Shown piece after piece: positions 50,062-58,133 of a stretch of 64,000 nt of DNA. A program made the position numbers and the translations under genes. A model generated the notes under the pieces. It ran no database searches, was not told the origin of the DNA, and saw only the letters and a list, made by a program, of their open reading frames with translations. Numbering within the stretch: position 1 is the stretch's first letter; the number at the start of each line of letters is the position of its first letter. Location: positions 1 to 64,000 of the forward strand of contig CAZKUN010000015.1 of the NCBI GenBank assembly GCA_964555935.1, given 5' to 3'. Origin of the DNA: CAZKUN01 sp964555935 (GTDB lineage Bacteria > Armatimonadota > Zipacnadia > Zipacnadales > VGFC01).

Positions 50062-52488
50062 ATGAAACGCATCAACCTAGCGTCCGCATTCTGGCTGTTC
50101 GCGTTCTGCGTCCCCTCCGGCGCGGACCTCGTCTTGGTCGCCGACGATGTCGCGCGCGCGACCATCCTTCTTCCCGCCGAGGCCTCCCCGACTGAGACCT
50201 TCGCCGCCGATGAGTTGGTGCGCTGCGTCGCCGTCTCAACGGGCGTCACGCTCCTCGTCGCCCACGAGCCGGCCCGCCCGGATACCGCGGTCATCTCAGT
50301 CGGCCGCACGGAAGCCGCAGACGCGCTCGCCTACGCCCCGAACGCCGCCTTCCCCGGCCCTTACACCATCCGCACTGACGGCGCCGCTGTCTTCATCCTC
50401 GGCCGGGGCGATCGCGGCACGATCTACGCGGCCTACGACTTCCTCCGCCGGTTCGTCGGATGCCGTTGGCCGATGCCTGGCGCGGTCGGCGAGATCATCC
50501 CGAAACAGACCCGGATCACCATACCCGATGTCTCGATCGACGAGACTCCCGCATTCCGCTTCCGCATCGCCGCCGGTTTCTCTAATGATGACTACATCGA
50601 CTGGGCCACCAAGTCGCGGCTTCAGCTCTGGACGCCGAGCGCGGGTTCATGGGCCAGTCCTGAGATCGCCAAACGCGGCGGCTACGTCAAGGGCACGATG
50701 CACCACGCCTTCGATGCTCTGGTGCCCGAGGACAGGTACTTTGCCGACCACCCCGAGTACTACGGCCTCCTCGGCGAGGTTCGCGTTCCCGGACGCGCGT
50801 CGCAGCTCTGCCTGTCGGATTCGGAGGTGGTCCGCATCGTCGCCGACGGGGCCATTCAGTACTTCAATCAGCACCCGGAGGCGACGTTCTTTTCGCTCTG
50901 CCCAAACGACAACCAGAACTGGTGCGAGTGCGAGCCTTGCGGCGCCTTCGACACGGAGACAATGGAGCGCTGGGGCCGACCGTATCCGATCGTCAGCGAC
51001 CGGTATTTTCAGTTCGTGAATCAGGTCGCCGACGCGCTTGCCGAGAAACACCCGGGCAAGCTGCTCTACACCTTCGCCTACCAGAACTACACCGACGCGC
51101 CGAAGACGCATATCCCGCGAGACAACGTCATCGTCAGCCTATGCCACATGGTCCCCGCGTGCTACTCGCACCCACTTACAAGTCCCGCCTGCGATCAGAA
51201 CGCGCTGTTTGATGACCTGCTGGGCGGCTGGTCCGCGGCGCACGGCAACATGTGGTACTGCGCGTACACCTGCAAGTCGATGTGGGAGCAGATGCCGTGG
51301 CCCATCGCCCGCCGCCTCGCGGTCGATATCCGCCACCTTCACGACGCGGGTTTCCAGGGCTTCTACTCGCAGGGATCCCAGGCTATCTGGGGCCAACTCG
51401 GGGTCAACTTCCACCTCATGGCGCGGATGCTGTGGGACCCGGCCACCGACGTCGAGGCCACGCTGGCCGAGTACTTCGCCCTCACCTTCGGCCCGTCCGC
51501 TGATGCCATGACCGACTTCTACAACGCCCTCGAAAATGGGTTCTCGCGCAAGCCCGTTCACGTCCACCACGAGGTCGACATCTGGGGGCCTGAGGTGATG
51601 ACCTCGACGGTCCGTCGCCGCTGCGATGCAGCCCTCGCCCGCGCTCTAGGCCTCGCCGATGGCGACGAAATCGTATCTGCGCGCATCGCGCCCGTCGCCG
51701 CAGCCTATCGCTACGCCGCCCTCCGCGTCGAGGGCCTCGCCGGCGAGTCGAAGTGGTTCGCCTCTGGCGATGACGAAGGACTCCGCGATGCCTGCGAGGC
51801 CTATCGCGAGGTGATCGCCATCGCTGAGGCCAACCCCGGCGGCGAAGCGCTGGGAGCCGGTTCCGTCCGCCGATACGTCGGCCCGCGTTTCGACCGTCTG
51901 GCGCTGCCTTACGACGCCCTCTTCGCATCCGAGGAAGATCGTGAATACGACTGGCAGACTATCGGCGGCGGACCGATTGAGCCTCCCGCCGGCGAGCCGC
52001 CGTCCGGCTGGGGGCTGCCCGAGGAGCAGGCCGACTGCGGCATCGCTCTCTCTCGCGATCGGGGCTACGAGTCGGACGCCTCGCTGCGCGTGTGGTCGGC
52101 CGTCACGGATGAAGGCTCGCCCCGGTTCGTCGCTCTCAAGCACGACTGGGTGGTGATCAGCACTCTCGGCGAGCGCCTCGATGTCTCGCAGGGCGACGCC
52201 ATTGTGATCACTGCTCGCGTCCTCGTGCCCCATGACATTGCCGAGACCAAGCGTGGCGCGACGCTTGGCTTCGTTGGCTACGATGCCGCCGGCGACAGCC
52301 CGGAGCGTTGGCGCCCCGGCGGGATCGAGTCGAGGCAGTCGGAGGCCACCGACGGTTGGCGACGCATTATCGTCGCGCGCACTATCGACCGACCCGGCAT
52401 CACCCAAATCGCCGTCCGCCTCGCCCTCTCGGGCGTCGGCGAGTGCTACTTCGACGACATCGAAGTCCTGCGCGGAACGCCCAAATAG
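50062..52488 (+). CDS. Secreted DUF4838 glycosidase-like protein 2
   Basis: 808 aa from ATG 50062; the frame is open from 49777, but only this start gives a signal peptide ('MKRINLASAFWLFAFCVPSG'). The alpha-glucuronidase-like N-terminal domain spans about 25-150 ('GDRGTIYAAYDFLRRFVGCR'). The DUF4838 barrel follows ('MHHAFDALVPEDRYFADHPE', 'KLLYTFAYQNYTDAPKT', 'RRLAVDIRHLHDAGFQGFYS'). The Cys motif 'WCECEPCGAFD' is near residue 288, matching protein 1. It is longer than protein 1 by about 200 residues, which form a C-terminal CBM-like domain ('VGECYFDDIEVLRGTPK'). Sequence divergence from protein 1 suggests a different substrate. Followed after 17-26 nt by the BNR propeller gene. Confidence 0.87.
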   Translation: MKRINLASAFWLFAFCVPSGADLVLVADDVARATILLPAEASPTETFAADELVRCVAVSTGVTLLVAHEPARPDTAVISVGRTEAADALAYAPNAAFPGPYTIRTDGAAVFILGRGDRGTIYAAYDFLRRFVGCRWPMPGAVGEIIPKQTRITIPDVSIDETPAFRFRIAAGFSNDDYIDWATKSRLQLWTPSAGSWASPEIAKRGGYVKGTMHHAFDALVPEDRYFADHPEYYGLLGEVRVPGRASQLCLSDSEVVRIVADGAIQYFNQHPEATFFSLCPNDNQNWCECEPCGAFDTETMERWGRPYPIVSDRYFQFVNQVADALAEKHPGKLLYTFAYQNYTDAPKTHIPRDNVIVSLCHMVPACYSHPLTSPACDQNALFDDLLGGWSAAHGNMWYCAYTCKSMWEQMPWPIARRLAVDIRHLHDAGFQGFYSQGSQAIWGQLGVNFHLMARMLWDPATDVEATLAEYFALTFGPSADAMTDFYNALENGFSRKPVHVHHEVDIWGPEVMTSTVRRRCDAALARALGLADGDEIVSARIAPVAAAYRYAALRVEGLAGESKWFASGDDEGLRDACEAYREVIAIAEANPGGEALGAGSVRRYVGPRFDRLALPYDALFASEEDREYDWQTIGGGPIEPPAGEPPSGWGLPEEQADCGIALSRDRGYESDASLRVWSAVTDEGSPRFVALKHDWVVISTLGERLDVSQGDAIVITARVLVPHDIAETKRGATLGFVGYDAAGDSPERWRPGGIESRQSEATDGWRRIIVARTIDRPGITQIAVRLALSGVGECYFDDIEVLRGTPK

Positions 52489-52514
52489 ACTGCCAGACAA
52501 CGGAGATGACCCGA

Positions 52515-54923
52515 ATGCTGCTCGCAACAATCTGCGTGCTCTCAGCCACATGCGCTTCAGTCCATGCCCAGCCGGCCGGAGGAGTGGATCAGTCTATGAG
52601 TCCTGATTTTGGCATCGGCGGCGTGGGCGGCGCGTACTTCTTCGCCTCGCCCGGCGAGTTGGTCGTCGATGTGCACAAGCAAGACCGGCATCGTAGCAGC
52701 AACACCACTGAGTTGCGCGCCATCCTCGTTGGCCCTGACCGCAAGGTGCTGGCCGAGGAGTATATCGACGACGACGGCCTGCCGAAGGATAGCGATCCCG
52801 GCGAGCCGCAGACCGTGCGGCTGTCTACCACTGTCGAGCGCCCTGGGGTCTATGCCCTCAACATCACCGTGACGCAGGACCGCTATGGCAATGAGATCAT
52901 CTGGGGCTTCCGCACGAATTGCCAAAAATACCTCATCGAGACCTCGCGTGGCCACAAGGACGAGCGCCACCAGGAGCCGCTCCTGTTGCTCACCCGCGGC
53001 ACGCCCGCCGACGCCTGCTTCATGCCTCGTCAGGGCGAGTTCGTCATGGATCTCTCCAGCCTCACCATCGCCGACCCGGTGACAGTCCACGCTGCCGATG
53101 GCACGCTCATCGCATCCCTCGACGTCGGCGCCGATGGCAAGGCAACCCACACCTTCCCCGCCGGGACTGACCGCGACGCCACGCCATGGCGCCTGCACAT
53201 CCCCGGCGGCCAGGCGACGGTCAACATCGACGGCGTCACGCGCTGGGAAGACGGTGACCGCTTCCCGGACTGGCCGCTCTGGACGCCCAATATCGACTCG
53301 TGGTTCCCATTCGCCGAGCACCGCTGGCTCCTGACGCCATACAGTCGAACCGTCTACGATGAGCCCGGCAAGTCAGGCACGATGCCGTTCCGCGTCCACA
53401 ACAGCTCCGACCGCGAGCAGACCATCGGTCTCGCCCTCGAGTTCCCGGGCGCGAAGTGGCCCGCGAAGCTCTCAAGCAAGCAAGTGACGCTCAGTCCTTC
53501 CAAAGCCGCCGAGGTGGCGGTCCGCTTCAAGGTCTCGAAGACCGACGAGACCCGCGTCTGCCACATCCGCGCAACCCCGGCGGATGGCTCCGGCTTCACC
53601 ACCTACTCGACCCTGACCGTCAAGCCCGGCCTCGCGCCCGCATTCCAGCCCATCGAGATGCCGATTGCCTTCACGCCCTACCGCCACGAGAACGAGCAGT
53701 TCGGCTACTGGCCCGAGTACCCGCTCGACAACCAACTCTACTTCGACGCGGAGAACCACCCGTTGATCCGCTCGCGCCCTGGCGTCAAGTCAATCGCGAA
53801 GGGGCAGTGGCGCGAATCGGCGTTCTCAACAGCCATCACCTCTCGTCCGCCCGAACTCGAGGGTGTCGGCTTCGGCATGTCCTCCACCAAGCTCGCCTTC
53901 GACGCGGACAACGATCTCTACCTCGTTACCTATAGCGGCGACCATTCCATTTTGCTGCGCTCTGGCGATGGCGGCCAGACGTTCGCCGCTACGATCATCC
54001 CCCCAGGGCGCGCGCCCAGTCACCACTTCGACATCGAGCAGTTCACCGGCTGCAATTTCCCGGAGAATCCACCCGCCCTCGTCCGCTACACCCGGACGGC
54101 CAGCGATCCCAAGCTCAAGTGGCGCCGCGTCAACGACCTCGAACTGTTCCTGCCGGAGAAGGTCGACGGTGAGATCGTCGTCGGTGACCCGATCCTGATT
54201 TCCGACAAGTGCATCGGGCTCTCGTCCCACTCGGGGATTCCTGCAACCGTGGTGTCGAGGGGCAGCAAGGTCCACGTCGCCTGGGGAGAGGCAACGGACC
54301 CGGATATCAAGGTCCCAGGCGTTCCCGCCTTCGTCGCGACCTACGATCGCGAGACGGGCAGTCTCACCGAGCCGGCCCTCATCGGCTACGGCGCGCCCGC
54401 CAACGACATCCACAACTCGCCCAGCATCACGATGGACAGCAAGGGTTACCTGCACGTGCTGGCGGGTACCCATGGGAAACCGTTCCAGTACGCTCAATCG
54501 CTCAAGCCCAATGACGCGAGTGGTGGCTGGACGGAGGCCGTGCCGGTGGGGGATAAACTCCCGGTGACTTACATCGGCCTCGTCTGCGATCCGGACGATA
54601 CGCTCCACCTCGTCTGCCGACTGTGGCAGTTTGGCGGCGAGCCCTTCCCGCTCAGCAGTCACGCCACGCTCGGCTACCTTCGCAAGCCCGCCGGGAAGCC
54701 GTGGGAGGAGCCACGCAAGCTCGTCCGCGCGGCCTTTAGCGAGTACAGCATCTTCTACCACCGACTCACCATCGACCGCGTCGGCCGGCTGTTCCTGTCA
54801 TACGATTACTGGTCGACGTTCTGGTTCTACCGGAATGACCACGTGGGGAATCGCCGCGCGCTGATGATGAGCGAGGACGGCGGCGACAACTGGCGCCTCA
54901 CCCGCGCCGAGGATCTGCACTAG
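52515..54923 (+). CDS. Secreted BNR_4-type beta-propeller protein
   Basis: 802 aa from ATG 52515, which has GGAG nine bases upstream. An in-frame ATG at 52506 would give a better positive signal N-region but overlaps the ribosome site. Signal peptide ends near 'CASVHAQ'. The N-terminal half contains two beta-sandwich domains (about 20-270, and an NPCBM-like stretch 'MPFRVHNSSDREQTIGLALE'). The C-terminal half (about 390-800) is a BNR-repeat propeller: 'DHSILLRSGDGGQTFAATII', 'HNSPSITMDSKGYLHVLAG', 'GLVCDPDDTLHLVCRLW', 'RALMMSEDGGDNWRLTRAED'. Family members include sialidase-like glycosidases and polysaccharide lyases; no catalytic residues can be fixed here. Probably co-transcribed with the DUF4838 gene. 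Confidence 0.82.
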   Translation: MLLATICVLSATCASVHAQPAGGVDQSMSPDFGIGGVGGAYFFASPGELVVDVHKQDRHRSSNTTELRAILVGPDRKVLAEEYIDDDGLPKDSDPGEPQTVRLSTTVERPGVYALNITVTQDRYGNEIIWGFRTNCQKYLIETSRGHKDERHQEPLLLLTRGTPADACFMPRQGEFVMDLSSLTIADPVTVHAADGTLIASLDVGADGKATHTFPAGTDRDATPWRLHIPGGQATVNIDGVTRWEDGDRFPDWPLWTPNIDSWFPFAEHRWLLTPYSRTVYDEPGKSGTMPFRVHNSSDREQTIGLALEFPGAKWPAKLSSKQVTLSPSKAAEVAVRFKVSKTDETRVCHIRATPADGSGFTTYSTLTVKPGLAPAFQPIEMPIAFTPYRHENEQFGYWPEYPLDNQLYFDAENHPLIRSRPGVKSIAKGQWRESAFSTAITSRPPELEGVGFGMSSTKLAFDADNDLYLVTYSGDHSILLRSGDGGQTFAATIIPPGRAPSHHFDIEQFTGCNFPENPPALVRYTRTASDPKLKWRRVNDLELFLPEKVDGEIVVGDPILISDKCIGLSSHSGIPATVVSRGSKVHVAWGEATDPDIKVPGVPAFVATYDRETGSLTEPALIGYGAPANDIHNSPSITMDSKGYLHVLAGTHGKPFQYAQSLKPNDASGGWTEAVPVGDKLPVTYIGLVCDPDDTLHLVCRLWQFGGEPFPLSSHATLGYLRKPAGKPWEEPRKLVRAAFSEYSIFYHRLTIDRVGRLFLSYDYWSTFWFYRNDHVGNRRALMMSEDGGDNWRLTRAEDLH

Positions 54924-54964
54924 TACCGGCGTGAGCTACTTCGCAACCTTAGTCGTCCCGTGCC

Positions 54965-55027
54965 GGCGGGTCTCCTGACCCGCCAGTTGTCGGTTTGCCT
55001 AGGTCCGGCGGGTCAGGAGGCCCGCCG
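54965..55027. terminator. Paired GC hairpins between convergent genes, possible bidirectional terminator
   Basis: GGCGGGTC-TCCT-GACCCGCC (54965-54984) is followed by an inverted, slightly diverged copy with stem GGCGGG/CCCGCC (55007-55026) that ends just before the stop of the minus-strand beta-helix gene. The first core is almost the same as 21491-21509, which also lies at a convergent junction. No U-tract. Confidence 0.55.
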
Positions 55028-56776
55028 TCACTCCTCCGCCTTCGCCGTCCCATACATCGGCTCGTTCTTGTATGACCAATCCTGCAGAAGCGGCCGCAGT
55101 ACCTTGCCGTCCGGGCTTTGGTTATTGCTGTAGATGACGTTGCCCGATTCCGCGTCACCATCCCATCGCGCCAGCGGGAAGAACGTCATCGCCTGCGCGT
55201 GTGGCTCCTGCGGGATGTATCCACCGGATCCATAGTCCGGCACGTCGATCACGTTGTCCTCAAACCGCAACCGCTCGTAGTTCGCGTGCAGGATCTGCAC
55301 CACGATTCCCACCGGGAATCGCGCCTTCCCCTCCGCGTCGTCGTACTTCCGGCCCTCGATGACATTGTCCCGCACGATCACATCATGAATCCGCGTCCCC
55401 TCGCCCAAAGCTTGCCCGTATAGCTGCACGCCGATTGGCGTGTAGACGTTGTTCTTCGGCGCGCCGAGCGTGATGTGATTCCCTGCAAACAGCACGTGGT
55501 CGTGGCGCGGTGCTTGTACCGGCTTGTCGTCGTGACCCTTGATGTGCATCGACAGTCCGTTGGCGACGTTGATGAACTCATTGTCAACGATGGTCGTGTC
55601 GCGGTTCCACCAGCTCATCACGAAGACCGCCGCGCCGTCGAAATCTGTGACCGTGTTGTTCCGGATCAACAGCCCCGCGCAGTCGCCATACGTGATCGCG
55701 TGCAGCGGGCTCTTCTGCGTCGCCGGATCGAAGTGCTCGTCATGCACCACGCAGTTCTCAACCAGGCCCCCGTATGAGGGCCACCAGTTGTTCTCGTTCT
55801 CCCCGCCATTAGCCGGATCCCAATCCGGGTCGTGCCCCTCGGGCAGGATCCAGCTCCGGTTGTCGAAGTTGTTCGCGCCTCCCAGCGTGATATGCGTGAT
55901 CTCCCCGACGTTGCCCTCGAGATCGCCGTTGTGCCCGGGGTCGGTGAAGTCGAGATCCCTGTACGTCGCCGCCCTGCGCGACCCCGATCGGGCCTTGAAG
56001 ACCAGGCTCTGGTGGATCGCGAAGCACTCGCGCGAGGAACCCTCCGGATGTTTGCCCGTGCCGTAACCCCTGAAGTTGCATCGCTCCACCAGCGCCGCGC
56101 CGCCCCTCAGCCCAATCGCGTTGATCGTCGTGTGTCGGTTCTGCCCATCGAAGTTGCAGTCGACTGCTAGGTCGCGGATGATGACATGGTCAGCGCTCTC
56201 GTGGAAGTTGCGATTCGCCAGGACGTTGAAGTAGTTGTTTCCCGGCGCGGAGCCCTTCGGGTCCGATCCGTCCAGCAACCGGATGACCGTCTGCTCGCGG
56301 CCCGTACCCTCGATCTTGTACCCCGGCCCCAGGTCAATCGCGTGATACGCGATGTCGGGGTCATAGTGCGGCGGCGTGCCTCTCACGGCATACGTCTTCG
56401 CCAGCAGCTTCACGCGTCCCAGCGCTCTCAGGCATGCGTTGATTGCCTCGTTGTCGGCATGTTCTCCGTCGCCTTGCGCCCCAAACCACTCCGCGCGCGC
56501 ATCGCCATGCCGGTCGAACACTCGCCGGAGCCGCCCCTCACCATTGCCTGGCGCAAGCACCGTCCCGCCGTCGACCTCCGCCTCGCTCTCGGCCTCATAG
56601 ACGAAGACGCCGCCACCATCATCTCCCGGCTGCCGATAGCCGCCCACCTCGAAGCGCGCGCCATCCTGAAGTGTCGTCGCCGCAACCATCTCAGCGATGG
56701 TGGCAACAGGCCGCGCTTGCGCGCCGCCGACGGCGGCGACCACGCTCGCCAACATCAGGCACAGAAACCGGCTCAC
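55028..56776 (-). CDS. Secreted pectate-lyase-superfamily (beta-helix) protein
   Basis: 582 aa. GTG start at 56776 has GGAGG eight bases upstream and gives signal peptide 'MSRFLCLMLASVVAAVGGA'; a longer frame to 56854 would read through the hairpin array. An N-terminal cap ('VATIAEMVAATTLQDGARFE') leads into 'AEWFGAQGDGEHADNEAIN', the hallmark of the Pectate_lyase_3 family. Beta-helix rungs follow ('HVIIRDLAVDCNFDGQNRHT', 'LLIRNNTVTDFDGAAVFVMS', 'HDVIVRDNVIEGRKYDD'). Enzymes with this fold are lyases or hydrolases of uronate polysaccharides. It is unlike the beta-helix lipoprotein at 21546 in its N-terminal cap and has no lipobox. Confidence 0.86.
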   Translation of the reverse strand: MSRFLCLMLASVVAAVGGAQARPVATIAEMVAATTLQDGARFEVGGYRQPGDDGGGVFVYEAESEAEVDGGTVLAPGNGEGRLRRVFDRHGDARAEWFGAQGDGEHADNEAINACLRALGRVKLLAKTYAVRGTPPHYDPDIAYHAIDLGPGYKIEGTGREQTVIRLLDGSDPKGSAPGNNYFNVLANRNFHESADHVIIRDLAVDCNFDGQNRHTTINAIGLRGGAALVERCNFRGYGTGKHPEGSSRECFAIHQSLVFKARSGSRRAATYRDLDFTDPGHNGDLEGNVGEITHITLGGANNFDNRSWILPEGHDPDWDPANGGENENNWWPSYGGLVENCVVHDEHFDPATQKSPLHAITYGDCAGLLIRNNTVTDFDGAAVFVMSWWNRDTTIVDNEFINVANGLSMHIKGHDDKPVQAPRHDHVLFAGNHITLGAPKNNVYTPIGVQLYGQALGEGTRIHDVIVRDNVIEGRKYDDAEGKARFPVGIVVQILHANYERLRFEDNVIDVPDYGSGGYIPQEPHAQAMTFFPLARWDGDAESGNVIYSNNQSPDGKVLRPLLQDWSYKNEPMYGTAKAEE

Positions 56777-56797
56777 TCCCAATCCTCCGTATCCGTC

Positions 56798-56919
56798 GTA
56801 GGACAGGCGTCCTCGCCCGTCGCCGTCCTGGAGCGCGGACGCCCTCGTCCGCATTTCGTTGCCGTCGTAGGACAGGCGTCTCGTCTGTCGCCGTCGTAGG
56901 TCGGATCTCCAGATCCGAC
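56798..56919 (+). repeat. Array of four hairpins with three different stems
   Basis: Four hairpins lie in 122 bp between a gene start (56776) and the next gene's stop (56948). Stem 1: GACAGGCG/CGCCCGTC (56802-56821). Stem 2: GCGGACG/CGTCCGC (56835-56852). Stem 3: GACAGGCG/CGTCTGTC (56871-56889). Stem 4: the type A unit (56896-56919). Hairpins 1, 3 and 4 share the leader CCGTCGTAGG. Confidence 0.85.
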
Positions 56920-56947
56920 TGGCCGGGCGACCTGGGCTCTCAAGTCA

Positions 56948-57943
56948 CTACTCCACATACACAACCGTCTCGTTTTCAAGCGACTCAATCGCCGCCGCCA
57001 GCACCTTCTGCGCCGCCAGGCCGTCCTCGCCCGAACCATCAATATCCTCCGGCGAAACGCCGGCGTCAACCTGCTCAACAAACCTACCGAGCCGATCCCG
57101 GAACGTGTCCGTGAAATCGCGCATCCCACCGAACAGCCCGGGGTTCGTGTAGACCGTCTTCTCGAGGCTGCCGGCCGGGTAGAAGGTCACCTGGCTGAAG
57201 ATATCCTCGATCACGAAGCGCCCGCCCGTGCCCGCGACCTCGCAGCGCTCCATCGGATGCCCGCGCTCGATGTCATAGCTCCCCGTCAGCGAGCCCACGA
57301 CGCCGTTCTTGAACCGCAGGTTGAACTGGGCCGTCGACCAAATCTCTCGTCCCGGCGCCTTCACGGCGAAGCATTGCACCGCCTCAACATCCCCGCAGAA
57401 GTAGCGCATGATGTCGACCGTGTGCGGGTGCAGGGCCTTGATCTGGAAGTAGGGCGAACTCTCGCGCGGGTTCATGATCCACATGCCCATGTTCACGAAC
57501 AGCAGCGTCCCCAGGCGCCCCTCTTCCACCCACCCCTTCGCCAGCCGGTGCGCGTGGTTGAAGCGATGGTTCATGTTCACGCCGAAGCACTTGCCCGTTT
57601 CCTTGGCCGTGGCGACCATGCGCTCCGCATCGGGGATCATGTTTGAGATCGGCTTCTCGCACAGCACGTGGCAGCCGCCCTCAAGCGCCTGGATCGTCGG
57701 CAGCGCGTGATCGCTGCCATACTCCTCGCCACCCGTGGCAACGCTGCAGATGTCTGGCTCAAGCGCCTTGATCATCTCGTTCACGTCGTAGAACGCCGGC
57801 ACGCCCAGGCGCGCCGACGTAGCGTCCGCGCGCTCTCTGATGATGTCACAGACTCCGACGAGTTCGGCGTTTGGGTTCTCGTGGTGCAGATCGGAGTGGC
57901 GGTTCCCGATGGGCCCCAGTCCGATGACGCAGACGCGCTGCAT
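56948..57943 (-). CDS. Gfo/Idh/MocA-family oxidoreductase 2
   Basis: 331 aa, GGGAGGAA eight bases before ATG 57943. The Rossmann fold begins 'VCVIGLGPIGNRHSDLH'. 'CEKPIS' is the canonical EKP motif, and 'ALHPHTVDIMRYFCGDV' carries the catalytic-type His and Asp. 'GVNMNHRFNHAHRLAKGWV' is the typical start of the C-terminal domain. NAD(P)-dependent dehydrogenase of a sugar or inositol-like compound, cytoplasmic. It shares only general family features with the protein at 6755-7801. The four-hairpin array separates it from the downstream beta-helix gene. Substrate unknown. Confidence 0.9.
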   Translation of the reverse strand: MQRVCVIGLGPIGNRHSDLHHENPNAELVGVCDIIRERADATSARLGVPAFYDVNEMIKALEPDICSVATGGEEYGSDHALPTIQALEGGCHVLCEKPISNMIPDAERMVATAKETGKCFGVNMNHRFNHAHRLAKGWVEEGRLGTLLFVNMGMWIMNPRESSPYFQIKALHPHTVDIMRYFCGDVEAVQCFAVKAPGREIWSTAQFNLRFKNGVVGSLTGSYDIERGHPMERCEVAGTGGRFVIEDIFSQVTFYPAGSLEKTVYTNPGLFGGMRDFTDTFRDRLGRFVEQVDAGVSPEDIDGSGEDGLAAQKVLAAAIESLENETVVYVE

Positions 57944-58018
57944 GGCTCGATTCCTCCCGGCAGGGCAGCGGCTCTCGAGGTCGGGACGCCGGCCCGTGGG
58001 TCGTGTGGTGCTGCGAAT

Positions 58019-58037
58019 GAGCGCGCGTCGCGCGCTC
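58019..58037. other. Near-perfect palindrome in a 190-bp intergenic gap
   Basis: GAGCGCGCG-T-CGCGCGCTC has 9-bp arms around one central base. It lies between the FecR-domain gene (stop 58134) and the oxidoreductase start (57943), both minus strand. It could be a terminator stem without a U-tract or an operator. The rest of the 57944-58133 gap shows nothing else. Confidence 0.4.
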
Positions 58038-58133
58038 GCGGTGCCGCGCGACTGTTCGACCGGGGGGCCCTGCCTACCTGCGGAGATATGACGCCTCGCC
58101 TCAACTCGTTCCGACTTGGCCCGTCGCGCCGTC

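Noticed and set aside
56798..56919. Possible CRISPR-like array
   Set aside because: Units are hairpins with different stems and no constant direct repeat with unique spacers of equal length; no cas gene nearby.
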